Shown here piece after piece: positions 52,507 to 61,147 of a stretch of DNA of 64,000 nt. The DNA lies in the NCBI GenBank assembly GCA_963741385.1, contig CAVUHO010000010.1, positions 806,001-870,000 on the forward strand, read 5' to 3'. Below the pieces are notes generated by a model. The model was not told where the DNA came from. It saw only the letters and a program-made list of their open reading frames with translations, and searched no databases. Both the position numbers and the translations under genes were made by a program. Each line of letters starts with the position of its first letter. The stretch's first letter is position 1. This stretch comes from Sulfomarinibacter sp963741385 (GTDB lineage Bacteria > Acidobacteriota > Thermoanaerobaculia > Thermoanaerobaculales > Sulfomarinibacteraceae).

Positions 52507-54159
52507 ATGGAAAAGAGGCTCCTGCTGGCATTTGTCCTGTCAGCGGCGATCTTGTTCGGGTGGTCGGTGATTTTCCCGCCCCCGCAGAGAACGCAACCCC
52601 AGCCGCTGCCGCAACCGGTCGTCGCCGAGGACGCCGGGGGACAGAAACAACCACCGGAAGCGGCCGTCGTCGAACCCGCCGATGACAGCTCGACCGAACC
52701 CCGGGTCGAGCCGTCAAGCGAGATCATCGGCGCGGAGGCGGAGGAGGAGATCACCCTCGCCAACGACGACGTGACCGTGATTCTCACCAACCGCGGGGCG
52801 GCGGTCTCGTCCTTTTTTCTGGCCAACTACGACAATGATGATGGGGGTCCGGTCAACTTCGTCCAGAATGTGCCGGTGCCGCAACGGTCGCTGCCGCTGC
52901 AGCTGGTGACCCCGGAGGGCCCGGACGCCGGGCTGTACGCCGTCGAGCGATCCGAAAAAGAGGTCGTCTTTCGCTGGTCCGACGGCCGCGGGAACGCGGT
53001 CTGGAAGCGGATGGCGTTGGCGGACGACGGGTTCGGGCTGGACGTCGCGATCGAAACCACCGGGTCCCGCGTGTCCGACGAAGTCAGCATCGGAACCGGG
53101 ATGCGGAACCTCAGCGTGAAGGAGAGCGATAGCCGGCTGGCGCTGTGGGGCGAGGGCGTCGTCATGGCCGACGGCAAGGTCGAGCGCTTCAAACGCCGCA
53201 AGATCAAGGAGCCGCGCACCCTGACGGCGGGGAGCTTCACCTTTGCGGGCTTCGAAGACGCATACTTTTTGTCGATTCTGCGGCCCGAGAGCGGGATAGC
53301 GGAGATCAGAATCCGGCCAATCGAGTTTGGCGGCGACGAGGAGAAACCGAACCGGGTGCTGGAGATCACGGCGAAGCCCACCAACGGGGTCCTGCGCGGG
53401 GAGCTGCTCGGCGCACCCAAGGAGTACGATCTTCTGCAGTCGATCGGGGGCGGGTTTGAGAAGACCCTGAATTTTGGGATCTTCGCGCCGATCTCGGTCT
53501 TCTTTCTCAAGGCGCTGCGGTGGATCTACGGCCATGTGGGAAATTACGGTGTCGCAATCATCCTCTTGACACTGGGGATTCGGATTCTGCTTTTTCCGCT
53601 GATGCACACCTCGACGGTGTCGATGCGCAAGATGGCCAAGGTTCAACCCAAGGTCAAGGAGATCCAGGCCAAGTACAAGAAAAAGAAGGCCGACCCCCAG
53701 GCGCGCGCCAAGATGAACCAGGACATGATGGCGCTTTACAAAGAGGAAGGCGTCAACCCGATGGCGGGTTGTCTGCCGCTCTTGGTGCAAATGCCCCTGC
53801 TGTGGGCCCTGTACCAGCTGTTTCTCAAGGCGATCGAGCTGCGCCACGAACCGTTTATCTGGTGGATCACCGATCTTTCGGCCAAGGATCCGCTCTATGT
53901 GACGCCGATCCTGATGACCGCCACGATGTGGCTCCAGCAGCGGCTGGCCCCGCAGGCGGGCGACCCCCAGCAGCAGAAACTGATGCGGATGATGCCGTTG
54001 ATATTCGGCATCATGTTCCTGCAGTTTCCGGCGGGTCTGGTGCTCTACTGGTTGACGAACAACGTGATCACGATCATCCAACAGGAGATTACCCTCCACA
54101 TCGTCGGCGAACGCAGGATCGTCGGCGGCAAACGCGCGCAGAGGAAGGACGCGAAATAA
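52507..54159 (+). CDS. yidC: Membrane protein insertase YidC
   Basis: 550 residues. N-terminal anchor (LLLAFVLSAAILFGWSVIF), a Pro/Glu-rich linker, a periplasmic beta-sandwich domain (about 80-310) and the conserved insertase core from about 340. The core has YGVAIILLTLGIRILLFPL with the key Arg, then MAKVQPKVKEIQAKYK and GVNPMAGCLPLLVQMP, and WQQ-less QLTNN-type ending helices. It inserts and folds inner-membrane proteins, often with SecYEG. The large periplasmic domain is the Gram-negative form. GGAAGAAGAAGG precedes the ATG. No yidD lies between rnpA and yidC. Confidence 0.96.
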   Translation: MEKRLLLAFVLSAAILFGWSVIFPPPQRTQPQPLPQPVVAEDAGGQKQPPEAAVVEPADDSSTEPRVEPSSEIIGAEAEEEITLANDDVTVILTNRGAAVSSFFLANYDNDDGGPVNFVQNVPVPQRSLPLQLVTPEGPDAGLYAVERSEKEVVFRWSDGRGNAVWKRMALADDGFGLDVAIETTGSRVSDEVSIGTGMRNLSVKESDSRLALWGEGVVMADGKVERFKRRKIKEPRTLTAGSFTFAGFEDAYFLSILRPESGIAEIRIRPIEFGGDEEKPNRVLEITAKPTNGVLRGELLGAPKEYDLLQSIGGGFEKTLNFGIFAPISVFFLKALRWIYGHVGNYGVAIILLTLGIRILLFPLMHTSTVSMRKMAKVQPKVKEIQAKYKKKKADPQARAKMNQDMMALYKEEGVNPMAGCLPLLVQMPLLWALYQLFLKAIELRHEPFIWWITDLSAKDPLYVTPILMTATMWLQQRLAPQAGDPQQQKLMRMMPLIFGIMFLQFPAGLVLYWLTNNVITIIQQEITLHIVGERRIVGGKRAQRKDAK

Positions 54160-54758
54160 TGAAGGAGCGGAAGAGCTATCGGGGCGCCACGCTCGACGAG
54201 GCGTTGAGCTCCGCCTGTACCGGCCTCGGCGCGCGGTTGGAGGAAATCCAGTACGAGGTCCTTCGGACCGACGCGGGCGAACCGGTCACGGTCGAGGCGG
54301 AGATCGACCCGGTGGCCGTCCTCGGTCTCTTCATGTCGGAGACCAGCCGCGCCGGGGGGCTCGAGGTCACGGCGCGCCTCGACGAGCGGGAGGAAGCTCT
54401 CGAAGGAGAACTCGTCGGCGCCGATGTGCATTTGCTGACGGCCTCCGGAGGGCGTGGTCTCGACGCTCTGCAATACCTCTGCAATCGCGTCCTCAACCGC
54501 CGCCTGTCGTCCCACCTGCCGGTGCACCTCGACAGTGACGGCTTCAAGTCCCGCCGGGCCGTCAAGCTTCAGGAGAGAGCCGAAGAGGCGGCGGATGAAG
54601 CGATACGGAGCGGTGCGCCCGTGACGTTGGGTCCGCTGACGCCGGCCGCGCGGCGCGAGATCCACCTCGCCCTCGCCGATGACCCCGGCGTCGAGACCGA
54701 ATCTGATGGTGATGGGTTCCTCAAGAGAATTGTCATCCGACCTCGCCGGCGGCGCTGA
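54159..54758 (+). CDS. khpB: Jag/KhpB-like RNA-binding protein (Jag_N, R3H)
   Basis: 199 residues. A Jag_N-like start (YRGATLDEALSSACTGLG), a KH-like middle with LTASGGRGLDALQYLCNRVLN, and a C-terminal R3H domain (about 135-199: KSRRAVKLQERAEEAADEAI, PLTPAARREIHLALAD). The ATG overlaps the yidC stop as TAATG. KhpB binds RNA and affects cell division and elongation in Firmicutes; the role in this lineage is inferred. The mnmE start lies inside its last codons. Confidence 0.88.
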   Translation: MKERKSYRGATLDEALSSACTGLGARLEEIQYEVLRTDAGEPVTVEAEIDPVAVLGLFMSETSRAGGLEVTARLDEREEALEGELVGADVHLLTASGGRGLDALQYLCNRVLNRRLSSHLPVHLDSDGFKSRRAVKLQERAEEAADEAIRSGAPVTLGPLTPAARREIHLALADDPGVETESDGDGFLKRIVIRPRRRR

Positions 54759-56043
54759 CACCATCGTCGCGCGTGCCACGGCCGCCGGCCGCGGTGCGCT
54801 GGCGGTGATCCGGGTCAGCGGACCGGCGACCGCGGGGGTTGTGGCGGCGGTCTGCCCCGAGGTTGATGCGACTTGCGGGTGGCGGGCTCAGCTGGTGGGG
54901 CTTCGGGATCCCGCCGGTCGCGTCCTGGACCACGGGGTGGTGGTGGCGTTTCCGGCCCCGCGATCGTACACCGGCGAGGACATGATCGAACTCACCGTCC
55001 ACGGCTCGCCCTATCTGGTGGAGCAAATTATCGACGCGTGCCTGGCGGCGGGCGCGCGCCGAGCCGAGCCGGGCGAGTTCACCCGCCGCGCGGTGGCCAA
55101 CGGCAAGCTCGACCTCGTCCAGGCCGAGGCGGTGCGCGACCTGGTGGCGGCCGAGACCGCCTGGCAGCTGCGGAATGCGCGCGAACAGTTGGCGGGCGGT
55201 CTGTCGCTGCAGTTCGGACGGTTGCGCGACGAACTGGTGACCCTGGCGGCCCTGGTCGATGGGTCACTCGAGTTCGAGGCGCAGGCGGTGGTGGTACCCG
55301 AGGCGGAGGTTCGGGACCGGGCCGCCCGGTGTGTCCGCCTGGTGGCCGATCTGGCGGGCACGGCGGACGCCGGGAAGAGGATCCGGGACGGGTTGAGGGC
55401 CGCGATCATCGGCTCGCCGAATGCTGGCAAGTCCACTCTTTTCAATTACTTAAGTCGCCAAGATCGAGCCATCGTCTCGCCCGCGCCCGGGACCACGCGG
55501 GACGTGCTCGAGACCGAGATCGAGGTTGGCGGCGTCCGTCTGGTGATCCAGGATACCGCCGGTCTGAGGGTGGGCGGTGATGAGGTGGAGGAGGAGGGTC
55601 GGCGGCGGGCGGCGGGGGCGGCGGCCGCTGCCGACCTGGTGATCGTGTTGTGGGCGGCGGACGGCCCGGAAACGACGGCGGTGCCGGCCGGCGTTCCGAC
55701 CATCCGGCTACGGTCAAAAGCCGACCTCGGTGGTGCGGCCAGGGAGGGGTGGCTTCCGGTTTCCTGCCGAACCGGGCTGGGCCTCGAAGAATTCGAACGC
55801 CGATTGACCGGGCTAGCCCTCGGTGAGGTCGCCGATCTCGGGGGCGCGGTTGCGGTGGCGGGGCGGCATCGGGCGGCGCTCGAGCGGGCGCTGGATGCGC
55901 TGAACGGCGCCGATTGGTCATCTCCCGAGCTCGCGGCGGAGCACGTGCGGTGGGCGTTACGGGCTGCGGAAGAGCTTCTCGGCGAGGTCGACGACGAGAC
56001 TGTCCTCGACCGTGTGTTCGCTGCTTTCTGTATCGGGAAGTGA
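54712..56043 (+). CDS. mnmE: tRNA modification GTPase MnmE
   Basis: About 443 residues. N-terminal tetrahydrofolate-binding domain (TIVARATAAGRGALAVIRVSG, in halves TIVARATAAG and RGALAVIRVSG), the PGEFTRRAVANGKLDL segment, and an inserted G domain with GSPNAGKST (G1), the DTAGL G3 motif and a less usual RSKADL G4 in place of NKxD. The C-terminal FCIGK box is intact. With MnmG it adds the cmnm5 group to U34 of tRNAs. The start is uncertain: ATG 54712, ATG 54706 and TTG 54730 are all possible, all overlapping khpB. Confidence 0.93.
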   Translation: MGSSRELSSDLAGGADTIVARATAAGRGALAVIRVSGPATAGVVAAVCPEVDATCGWRAQLVGLRDPAGRVLDHGVVVAFPAPRSYTGEDMIELTVHGSPYLVEQIIDACLAAGARRAEPGEFTRRAVANGKLDLVQAEAVRDLVAAETAWQLRNAREQLAGGLSLQFGRLRDELVTLAALVDGSLEFEAQAVVVPEAEVRDRAARCVRLVADLAGTADAGKRIRDGLRAAIIGSPNAGKSTLFNYLSRQDRAIVSPAPGTTRDVLETEIEVGGVRLVIQDTAGLRVGGDEVEEEGRRRAAGAAAAADLVIVLWAADGPETTAVPAGVPTIRLRSKADLGGAAREGWLPVSCRTGLGLEEFERRLTGLALGEVADLGGAVAVAGRHRAALERALDALNGADWSSPELAAEHVRWALRAAEELLGEVDDETVLDRVFAAFCIGK

Positions 56044-57908
56044 CGGTGGCGGCGTTCGATATGGTGGTTGTGGGCGGGGGGCACGCGGGATGCGAGGCGG
56101 CCGCGGCCGCCGCCAGAATGGGCGCCACCGTCGCGGTGGTGACGCTTCACCGGTCGACCATGGCGCAGATGCCGTGCAACCCGGCCATCGGCGGGATCGG
56201 CAAGGGGCACCTGGTGGCCGAAATCGATGCCCTCGGCGGGCTGCAGGGCTGGGCCGCTGACCGGGCGGGGATTCAGTTCAAGATTCTCAACCGTTCGCGG
56301 GGGCCGGCGGTGTGGGGTCCGCGGGCGCAGTGTGACAAGACCATGTATGCCCGCCACATGCGGCGGGCGGTCGAGGGCCTCCGGGGAGTCTGCGTGATTG
56401 AAGGAGAGGTGGAGGGGGTCCTGGTCGATGACCGGCGGGTGTGCGGCGTTCGCCTGTCCGACGGCCGTTCACTCGCAGCCTCCGCGGTGATCCTGACGAC
56501 CGGGACCTTTCTCGGCGGGGTGCTCCATACCGGCGAGAACCGCCGGCCGGGCGGCCGGTTCGGTGAGCGGCCGAGCAGGGGTCTGGGGCGGGACCTGGCG
56601 GCGCTCGGGCTCGAACTGCGTCGTTTCAAGACCGGGACTCCGCCGCGGCTGGCGAGATCGTCGCTCGATCTGGGGCGGCTCGAGGCACAGCCCGGGGACG
56701 ACCACCCGCGGCCGTTTTCGTGGCGCACCCGAAGAGTCCGCAACCGCTGTTTGTGCTGGGTGACGCGGACGACCCCCGCGGTGCAGGAGATCATCCGCGC
56801 CAACCTCCACCGGTCGCCGCTTTATGCCGGCGCCATCGAGGGTGTTGGCCCGAGGTACTGTCCGTCGATCGAAGACAAGGTCGTGCGGTTTCCGCACCAC
56901 GAGACCCACACCGTCTTTCTTGAACCCGAGGAGCTCGAAGGCGAGAGCATCTATGTCAACGGTCTCTCCACCAGCCTCCCCGCCGACGTTCAGGAGCAGG
57001 TCGTGCACGCCGTGCCCGGTCTCGAGCGCGCGGTGTTGCTGCGCCACGGCTATGCCGTGGAGTACGACGTGGTGGCGCCACAGCAGGTTGCGACGACGCT
57101 CGAGAGCCGGAGCGTCCCGGGTTTGTACCTCGCCGGTCAGCTGCTGGGGACCTCGGGTTACGAAGAGGCGGCGGCCATGGGGCTGCTTGCCGGAATCAAC
57201 GCCGTCCTTGCTCATCGCGGCGAACCGGCCTTCGTGCCGCGGCGTGAGAATGCCTATCTCGGGGTCCTGGTCGACGACGTCTGTGGCCGCGACCACCGCG
57301 AGCCCTACCGAATGTTCACGTCGCGCGCCGAGCACCGGTTGGTGTTGGGAGTGGACTCGGCCCGCGAGCGGCTGATGGAGGACGGGTGGCGCCTCGGGTT
57401 GGTCCCCGAACGGATGTTTCACGTGGAACGCGAACGATGGACGCGCCGTCGCGAGGCGGGAGTGGCGCTTGGACAGGCGCGGCTCAACCCCGACACCGAG
57501 ACTCGCGCCCTGGTCCGCGAGTTGGCCGATGTTGACCTGGTCGCCCCGACCACCTGGGCGCAGATACTCAAACGCCAGGACGTGGCTGCCGATCACGTGG
57601 TGGCGCGACTGCCCCAGTTCGACGGTCTGAGCCCGGAGGACTGCCGGGTGGTCGTCGGTCTGCTGCGGTACGATGGTTATCTGGCGCGGCACGAGCGCGA
57701 GCGCGATCGGGTGCGACGATTGCGGCACATCCCGATTCCAGCGCACCTCGACCCGGGCGGGATGCCGGGGTTGTCGAGGGAGGTGGCGGAGGCGCTGGCC
57801 GCCGCGCGGCCGCCGACCCTGGCCGACGCCGAACGGCTCCCGGGAATGACCCCGGCCGCGATCGCCATCCTCGCCGGCTGGTTGGCCACATCGGGACGGG
57901 AACCATGA
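56040..57908 (+). CDS. mnmG: tRNA uridine 5-carboxymethylaminomethyl modification enzyme MnmG
   Basis: 622 residues from a GTG overlapping the mnmE TGA (GTGA). FAD motif VVVGGGHAGCEAA near 10, then MPCNPAIGGIGKGHLV, AQCDKTMYARHMRRA, TGTFLGGVLHTGE, EGVGPRYCPSIEDKVVRF, GYEEAAAMGLLAGINA and the C-terminal TSRAEHRLVLG and LKRQDV segments. All key motifs are intact. It provides FAD and NADH chemistry for U34 modification with MnmE. A parS-like palindrome lies inside the gene at 57415-57430, where it encodes FHVER. Confidence 0.97.
   Translation: MTVAAFDMVVVGGGHAGCEAAAAAARMGATVAVVTLHRSTMAQMPCNPAIGGIGKGHLVAEIDALGGLQGWAADRAGIQFKILNRSRGPAVWGPRAQCDKTMYARHMRRAVEGLRGVCVIEGEVEGVLVDDRRVCGVRLSDGRSLAASAVILTTGTFLGGVLHTGENRRPGGRFGERPSRGLGRDLAALGLELRRFKTGTPPRLARSSLDLGRLEAQPGDDHPRPFSWRTRRVRNRCLCWVTRTTPAVQEIIRANLHRSPLYAGAIEGVGPRYCPSIEDKVVRFPHHETHTVFLEPEELEGESIYVNGLSTSLPADVQEQVVHAVPGLERAVLLRHGYAVEYDVVAPQQVATTLESRSVPGLYLAGQLLGTSGYEEAAAMGLLAGINAVLAHRGEPAFVPRRENAYLGVLVDDVCGRDHREPYRMFTSRAEHRLVLGVDSARERLMEDGWRLGLVPERMFHVERERWTRRREAGVALGQARLNPDTETRALVRELADVDLVAPTTWAQILKRQDVAADHVVARLPQFDGLSPEDCRVVVGLLRYDGYLARHERERDRVRRLRHIPIPAHLDPGGMPGLSREVAEALAAARPPTLADAERLPGMTPAAIAILAGWLATSGREP
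57415..57430. promoter_or_regulatory. parS: parS-like site inside mnmG
   Basis: TGTTTCACGTGGAACG, a near-palindrome matching the ParB site consensus (TGTTTCACGTGAAACA class) at 14 of 16 bases. It lies within the mnmG coding region, about 1.1 kb before the second site and 2 kb before parB. Confidence 0.75.
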
Positions 57909-58510
57909 GCGCGGTCGCAACCTACGCCGACCTGTTGGCGCCGCACGCTTCCGGCGCTGCACTCGAAAAGCTGGTGGTGTATGCCGAGCTTCTGGAGCGG
58001 TGGTCCGCCCGCCACAACCTGGTGCGCTTTGCGAGCCGGGGAGAGTTGGTCGAGCGGCACATCGCAGACGCCCTGGCCGCGGCGCCACTGTTGCCGGGTT
58101 CGGGGACCGTGCTCGATGTCGGAAGCGGAGCCGGGCTGCCGGGGGTGCCGCTGCTCGTGGTGAGCCCCGGCTGGCGGGGAACCCTGCTCGAGCCGAGACA
58201 GAAGCGGTGGGCCTTTTTGAAGCTCGTGATTCGCGAACTCGGTCTCGAGGCGGAGGCTGAATGTGGTCGGTACGAGACGATTGGCCCTGGGCGCCGCTGG
58301 GACCGGATCACGGCCCGGGCGGTGGGGGGCGATGGCGCGCTTCTGGAATGGGCCCACGAAAGGCTTCAGGCGGAAGGCGAGGTGGTGTTGTGGACCACGG
58401 TGGAGGGCGAAAACCGTCTATCGGGGCACCCGGGGTGGCGTGTGTTAAGCTCGGCGATGCCCGGCCTCGATCGCGGCCGGCTCTGTCGGCTGCAACCATG
58501 TTTCACGTGA
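57905..58510 (+). CDS. rsmG: 16S rRNA (guanine-527 N7)-methyltransferase RsmG
   Basis: 201 residues. SAM-binding motif LDVGSGAGLPGVPL (about 70-83), the preceding NLVRF and RHIADAL segments and the LEPRQKRWAFL helix are all family-typical. It methylates G527 of 16S rRNA; loss gives low-level streptomycin resistance in other bacteria. The ATG overlaps the mnmG stop (4 nt). Its stop codon TGA falls inside the parS palindrome at 58499-58514. Confidence 0.95.
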   Translation: MSAVATYADLLAPHASGAALEKLVVYAELLERWSARHNLVRFASRGELVERHIADALAAAPLLPGSGTVLDVGSGAGLPGVPLLVVSPGWRGTLLEPRQKRWAFLKLVIRELGLEAEAECGRYETIGPGRRWDRITARAVGGDGALLEWAHERLQAEGEVVLWTTVEGENRLSGHPGWRVLSSAMPGLDRGRLCRLQPCFT

Positions 58511-58514
58511 AACC
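58499..58514. promoter_or_regulatory. parS: parS site upstream of parA
   Basis: TGTTTCACGTGAAACC matches the canonical ParB-binding site at 15 of 16 bases. It overlaps the rsmG stop codon and precedes parA by about 95 nt. Confidence 0.88.
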
Positions 58515-58609
58515 CTCAGTGACGCGGGCCCCCGGCCGCGCCCGACCACGGGGCCCGGAGCGGGCGCCGCGACGGGGGTGGTGCATCTGGCGCCCTCCGG
58601 CGGTGCGGC

Positions 58610-59398
58610 ATGGCTGAGACGCGGATCATCGCGGTGGCGAATCAGAAGGGCGGGGTCGGCAAGACCACGACCGCGATCAATCTCGGGGCGGCCCTGGCTG
58701 CGTACGAACATAAGACCCTGGTGGTCGATCTTGATCCGCAGTCCAACTGCAGCTCGGGTCTCGGATGGCGGGGAGGGGCCGGTGCGGCCACCTCATACGA
58801 TTTGCTGCTGGGCGGCAAGACGGTCGGCGAAGTCGCTCACCACACCGAATTTCCGCACCTCACCCTGCTTCCCGCGACCCCCGACCTGGCGGGCGCCGAG
58901 GTGGAACTGGTCGGGATGGTGGGGCGGGAGTTTCGCCTGCGCGACGCCCTCGCACCAGTGCACACCGCCGGTTACGAATTTGCCTTCGTTGACTGCCCGC
59001 CGTCACTTGGGCTGTTGACCCTCAACGCCCTCGCCGCCGCCACCGGGCTCCTGGTACCGATCCAGGCCGAGTACTTTGCGATGGAGGGCGTATCGAACCT
59101 GATGACCACGATCGATGAGGTGCGACGGTTCCTCAACCCGGGGTTGGTGATCGACGGCATTCTCCTCACCATGTATGACGAACGGACGAATCTCGCGCAG
59201 CAGGTGGCGGACGAGGTGCGGGCGGTGTTCGGGGATCTGGTTTTTCAAACGGTGGTACCGCGCAACATTCGCCTCGCGGAGGCGCCCTCGTTTGGCCGCC
59301 CGATCCACGCTTACGACCTGCGGAGCAGAGGCTCGCAGGCCTACCTCGAACTCGGCCGTGAATATCTGGAACGCCTGGAGGTTTCGCGTGACCGCTAA
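58610..59398 (+). CDS. parA: Chromosome partitioning ATPase ParA
   Basis: 262 residues. Deviant Walker A KGGVGKTT (13-20), VVDLDPQSNCSSGL, the FVDCPPSLGLLTLNAL switch and the AEYFAMEGVSNL segment. The C-terminal PRNIRLAEAPSFGRPI is typical of the chromosomal ParA/Soj group. ParA-ATP dimers on the nucleoid pull ParB-parS complexes. parB starts within its last codons. The 99-bp gap upstream carries the parS site and C/G-rich sequence with no recognised promoter. Confidence 0.97.
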   Translation: MAETRIIAVANQKGGVGKTTTAINLGAALAAYEHKTLVVDLDPQSNCSSGLGWRGGAGAATSYDLLLGGKTVGEVAHHTEFPHLTLLPATPDLAGAEVELVGMVGREFRLRDALAPVHTAGYEFAFVDCPPSLGLLTLNALAAATGLLVPIQAEYFAMEGVSNLMTTIDEVRRFLNPGLVIDGILLTMYDERTNLAQQVADEVRAVFGDLVFQTVVPRNIRLAEAPSFGRPIHAYDLRSRGSQAYLELGREYLERLEVSRDR

Positions 59399-60257
59399 GC
59401 AGGTGCTGGGCCGCGGCTTGAAGGCGTTGATACCCGACACGCCCCACGCGCGTTCGGGGATGGCCGAGATCCCGGTCGAGCGGCTGCGGCCGAACCCGCA
59501 CCAACCGCGGCACCACTTCGATCAGGAGGCGATCGAAGAGTTGACGGCGTCGATACGCCGCCATGGCGTTCTCCAACCCCTCCTGGTGAGCGAGGATGGC
59601 CAGGATCGATACGTGATCATCACCGGAGAGCGGCGCTGGCGGGCGGCCCGGCGGGCGGGCCTGCGGGTGGTGCCGGCCGTGATCCGGGAACGGCTCGAAG
59701 ATGCCGCCCAGCTCGAACTGGCTCTGGTTGAAAACCTGCAGCGGCGCGATCTGACCCCGCTTGAAGAGGCGCGGGCGTTCGATCAACTGCGATCGAGCCT
59801 TGGTCTCACCCAGGCCGAGATCGCCGAGCGGGTCGCCATGGATCGCAGCACGGTGGCCAACGCCTTGCGCCTGCTCAAGCTCCCGCTGGAGATCCAGACC
59901 CAGGTGGAGCAGGGGGAGCTGTCGGCAGGTCACGCACGGGCGCTGCTCGCTTTTGCCGACGACGCAACCCGCCTGCGCTGGGCTCAACGGGCCATCGAGA
60001 CCGGTTTGAGCGTCCGTGATCTGGAACGGGCCGCAGCAGAGCAGAGAGAAACGGTCGCGGATGACGCCGTGTCCAGAAAATCGCCGGCGCGGCCGCCGCG
60101 AGACCCCAACCTTGTGGCCGCCGAGGAAAAGCTGGCCCTTCACATCGGCGCGCCGGTCGAAATTCGCACTCGCCGGCGCGGCGGAGTCATCACCATTTCG
60201 TGTGGCGACCAGAATGAACTGATGCGTGTATTCGATCTCTTGATGGGGGGTGGGTAA
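59388..60257 (+). CDS. parB: Chromosome partitioning protein ParB
   Basis: 289 residues from a GTG (59388) with GGAGG 7 nt upstream and an 11-nt overlap with parA. The ParA-interacting start VLGRGLKALIP, the CTP-binding boxes NPHQPRHHF and GERRWRAARRAG, the helix-turn-helix LTQAEIAERVAMDRSTVANALRLL (given as LTQAEIAERV and MDRSTVANALRLL) and the C-terminal dimerisation end are all present. ParB loads at parS and slides as a CTP clamp. Confidence 0.96.
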   Translation: MTAKQVLGRGLKALIPDTPHARSGMAEIPVERLRPNPHQPRHHFDQEAIEELTASIRRHGVLQPLLVSEDGQDRYVIITGERRWRAARRAGLRVVPAVIRERLEDAAQLELALVENLQRRDLTPLEEARAFDQLRSSLGLTQAEIAERVAMDRSTVANALRLLKLPLEIQTQVEQGELSAGHARALLAFADDATRLRWAQRAIETGLSVRDLERAAAEQRETVADDAVSRKSPARPPRDPNLVAAEEKLALHIGAPVEIRTRRRGGVITISCGDQNELMRVFDLLMGGG

Positions 60258-60631
60258 TGGCTCGTGGAGGTGACTCGCTGAACGGCTTTGTGGATTCCGG
60301 GTGCACCATTCGCGGTGAACTCGAATTCAAGACCTATTTCCGCGTCGACGGGCGGATCGAGGGCAAGGTGCTCTCACAGGCCGAGCTTGTGATCGGCGAG
60401 GGCGGGGTGGTCGAAGGAGAGATCGAGGTCGCCCGCTGCGTCATCGGCGGCGAGGTCCGGGGCACCATTCATTCCACCGAGCAGGTGATGCTCCACGCCA
60501 CCGCCAAGGTGTGGGCGGATATTCAGACACCAGCCCTGGTGATGGAGGATGGGGCCTTCCTCGAGGGCGCCGTCACGATGGATGCCAAGGGTGTGAAAAA
60601 AACCACAACAAAGGCAGACGTTGCGTCTTGA
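60257..60631 (+). CDS. Bactofilin (polymer-forming cytoskeletal protein)
   Basis: 124 residues with one bactofilin beta-helix domain (about 15-105) made of regular turns such as IRGELEFKTYFRVDGRIEGKV (in two parts IRGELEFKTYF and RVDGRIEGKV) and VVEGEIEVARCVIGGEVRG. The ends are short and disordered. Bactofilins self-assemble without nucleotide and, in Myxococcus, position ParABS components. The ATG overlaps the parB TAA by one base, which supports such a link here. Confidence 0.92.
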   Translation: MARGGDSLNGFVDSGCTIRGELEFKTYFRVDGRIEGKVLSQAELVIGEGGVVEGEIEVARCVIGGEVRGTIHSTEQVMLHATAKVWADIQTPALVMEDGAFLEGAVTMDAKGVKKTTTKADVAS

Positions 60632-60715
60632 CCGTGCTTGGAGTATCTGTTAGCTTGAGCCGCCTCGTGTTGAACACCGGTTGAACGCGGGAGCGGAGCG
60701 AGCCGGGAGCGCCCG

Positions 60716-61147
60716 ATGTCCCCACCGAATGCATCGCTGGTTCTCATCATGGTGTGCTTCTGGATGACGTTGTGGCTCGTCCAGCGTTTCCTCATCCGCC
60801 CGGTGTCCGCCGTCCTCGATGACCGCCGCCGACGGATTGACGGTGCGAAGCAGGAATGGTCGGCGCGGAACGAGGAATACCTCGCCGCCGTGGCACGCAT
60901 CGAAGACCAGGTTCTCAACGCTGCGCGAGATGCGTCGAAGAGCCGCGCCGATGCCCGCCAGCGCGCCATGGATGCCCGCCAAATGGCGATGGAAACGGCT
61001 CGCGCCCGCGCCGACGAAAGACTCACCAGCGTCGTCGATGGCCTCGACAAGGACGCTGAAGCGGCCCGGGGAGACCTCCGCCACCGAGCCGAGGAACTTG
61101 CCCGGTTGCTGGCCGGACGGTTGATCGGGAGGGAGATGAGCTCATGA
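60716..61147 (+). CDS. atpF': ATP synthase F0 subunit b-type (b')
   Basis: 143 residues. A single N-terminal transmembrane helix (about 6-24, LVLIMVCFWMTLWLVQRFL) is followed by a long Arg/Ala/Glu coiled coil, ending with GRLIGREMSS. Its position directly before a second b-type gene, with a 4-nt overlap, makes it the b' partner of a heterodimeric stator. GGGAG precedes the ATG at 60716. No a or c subunit gene lies in the window. Confidence 0.85.
   Translation: MSPPNASLVLIMVCFWMTLWLVQRFLIRPVSAVLDDRRRRIDGAKQEWSARNEEYLAAVARIEDQVLNAARDASKSRADARQRAMDARQMAMETARARADERLTSVVDGLDKDAEAARGDLRHRAEELARLLAGRLIGREMSS

Noticed and set aside
56469..58088. 539-codon minus frame opposite mnmG
   Set aside because: Shadow of mnmG and rsmG, with no recognisable domains and biased composition.
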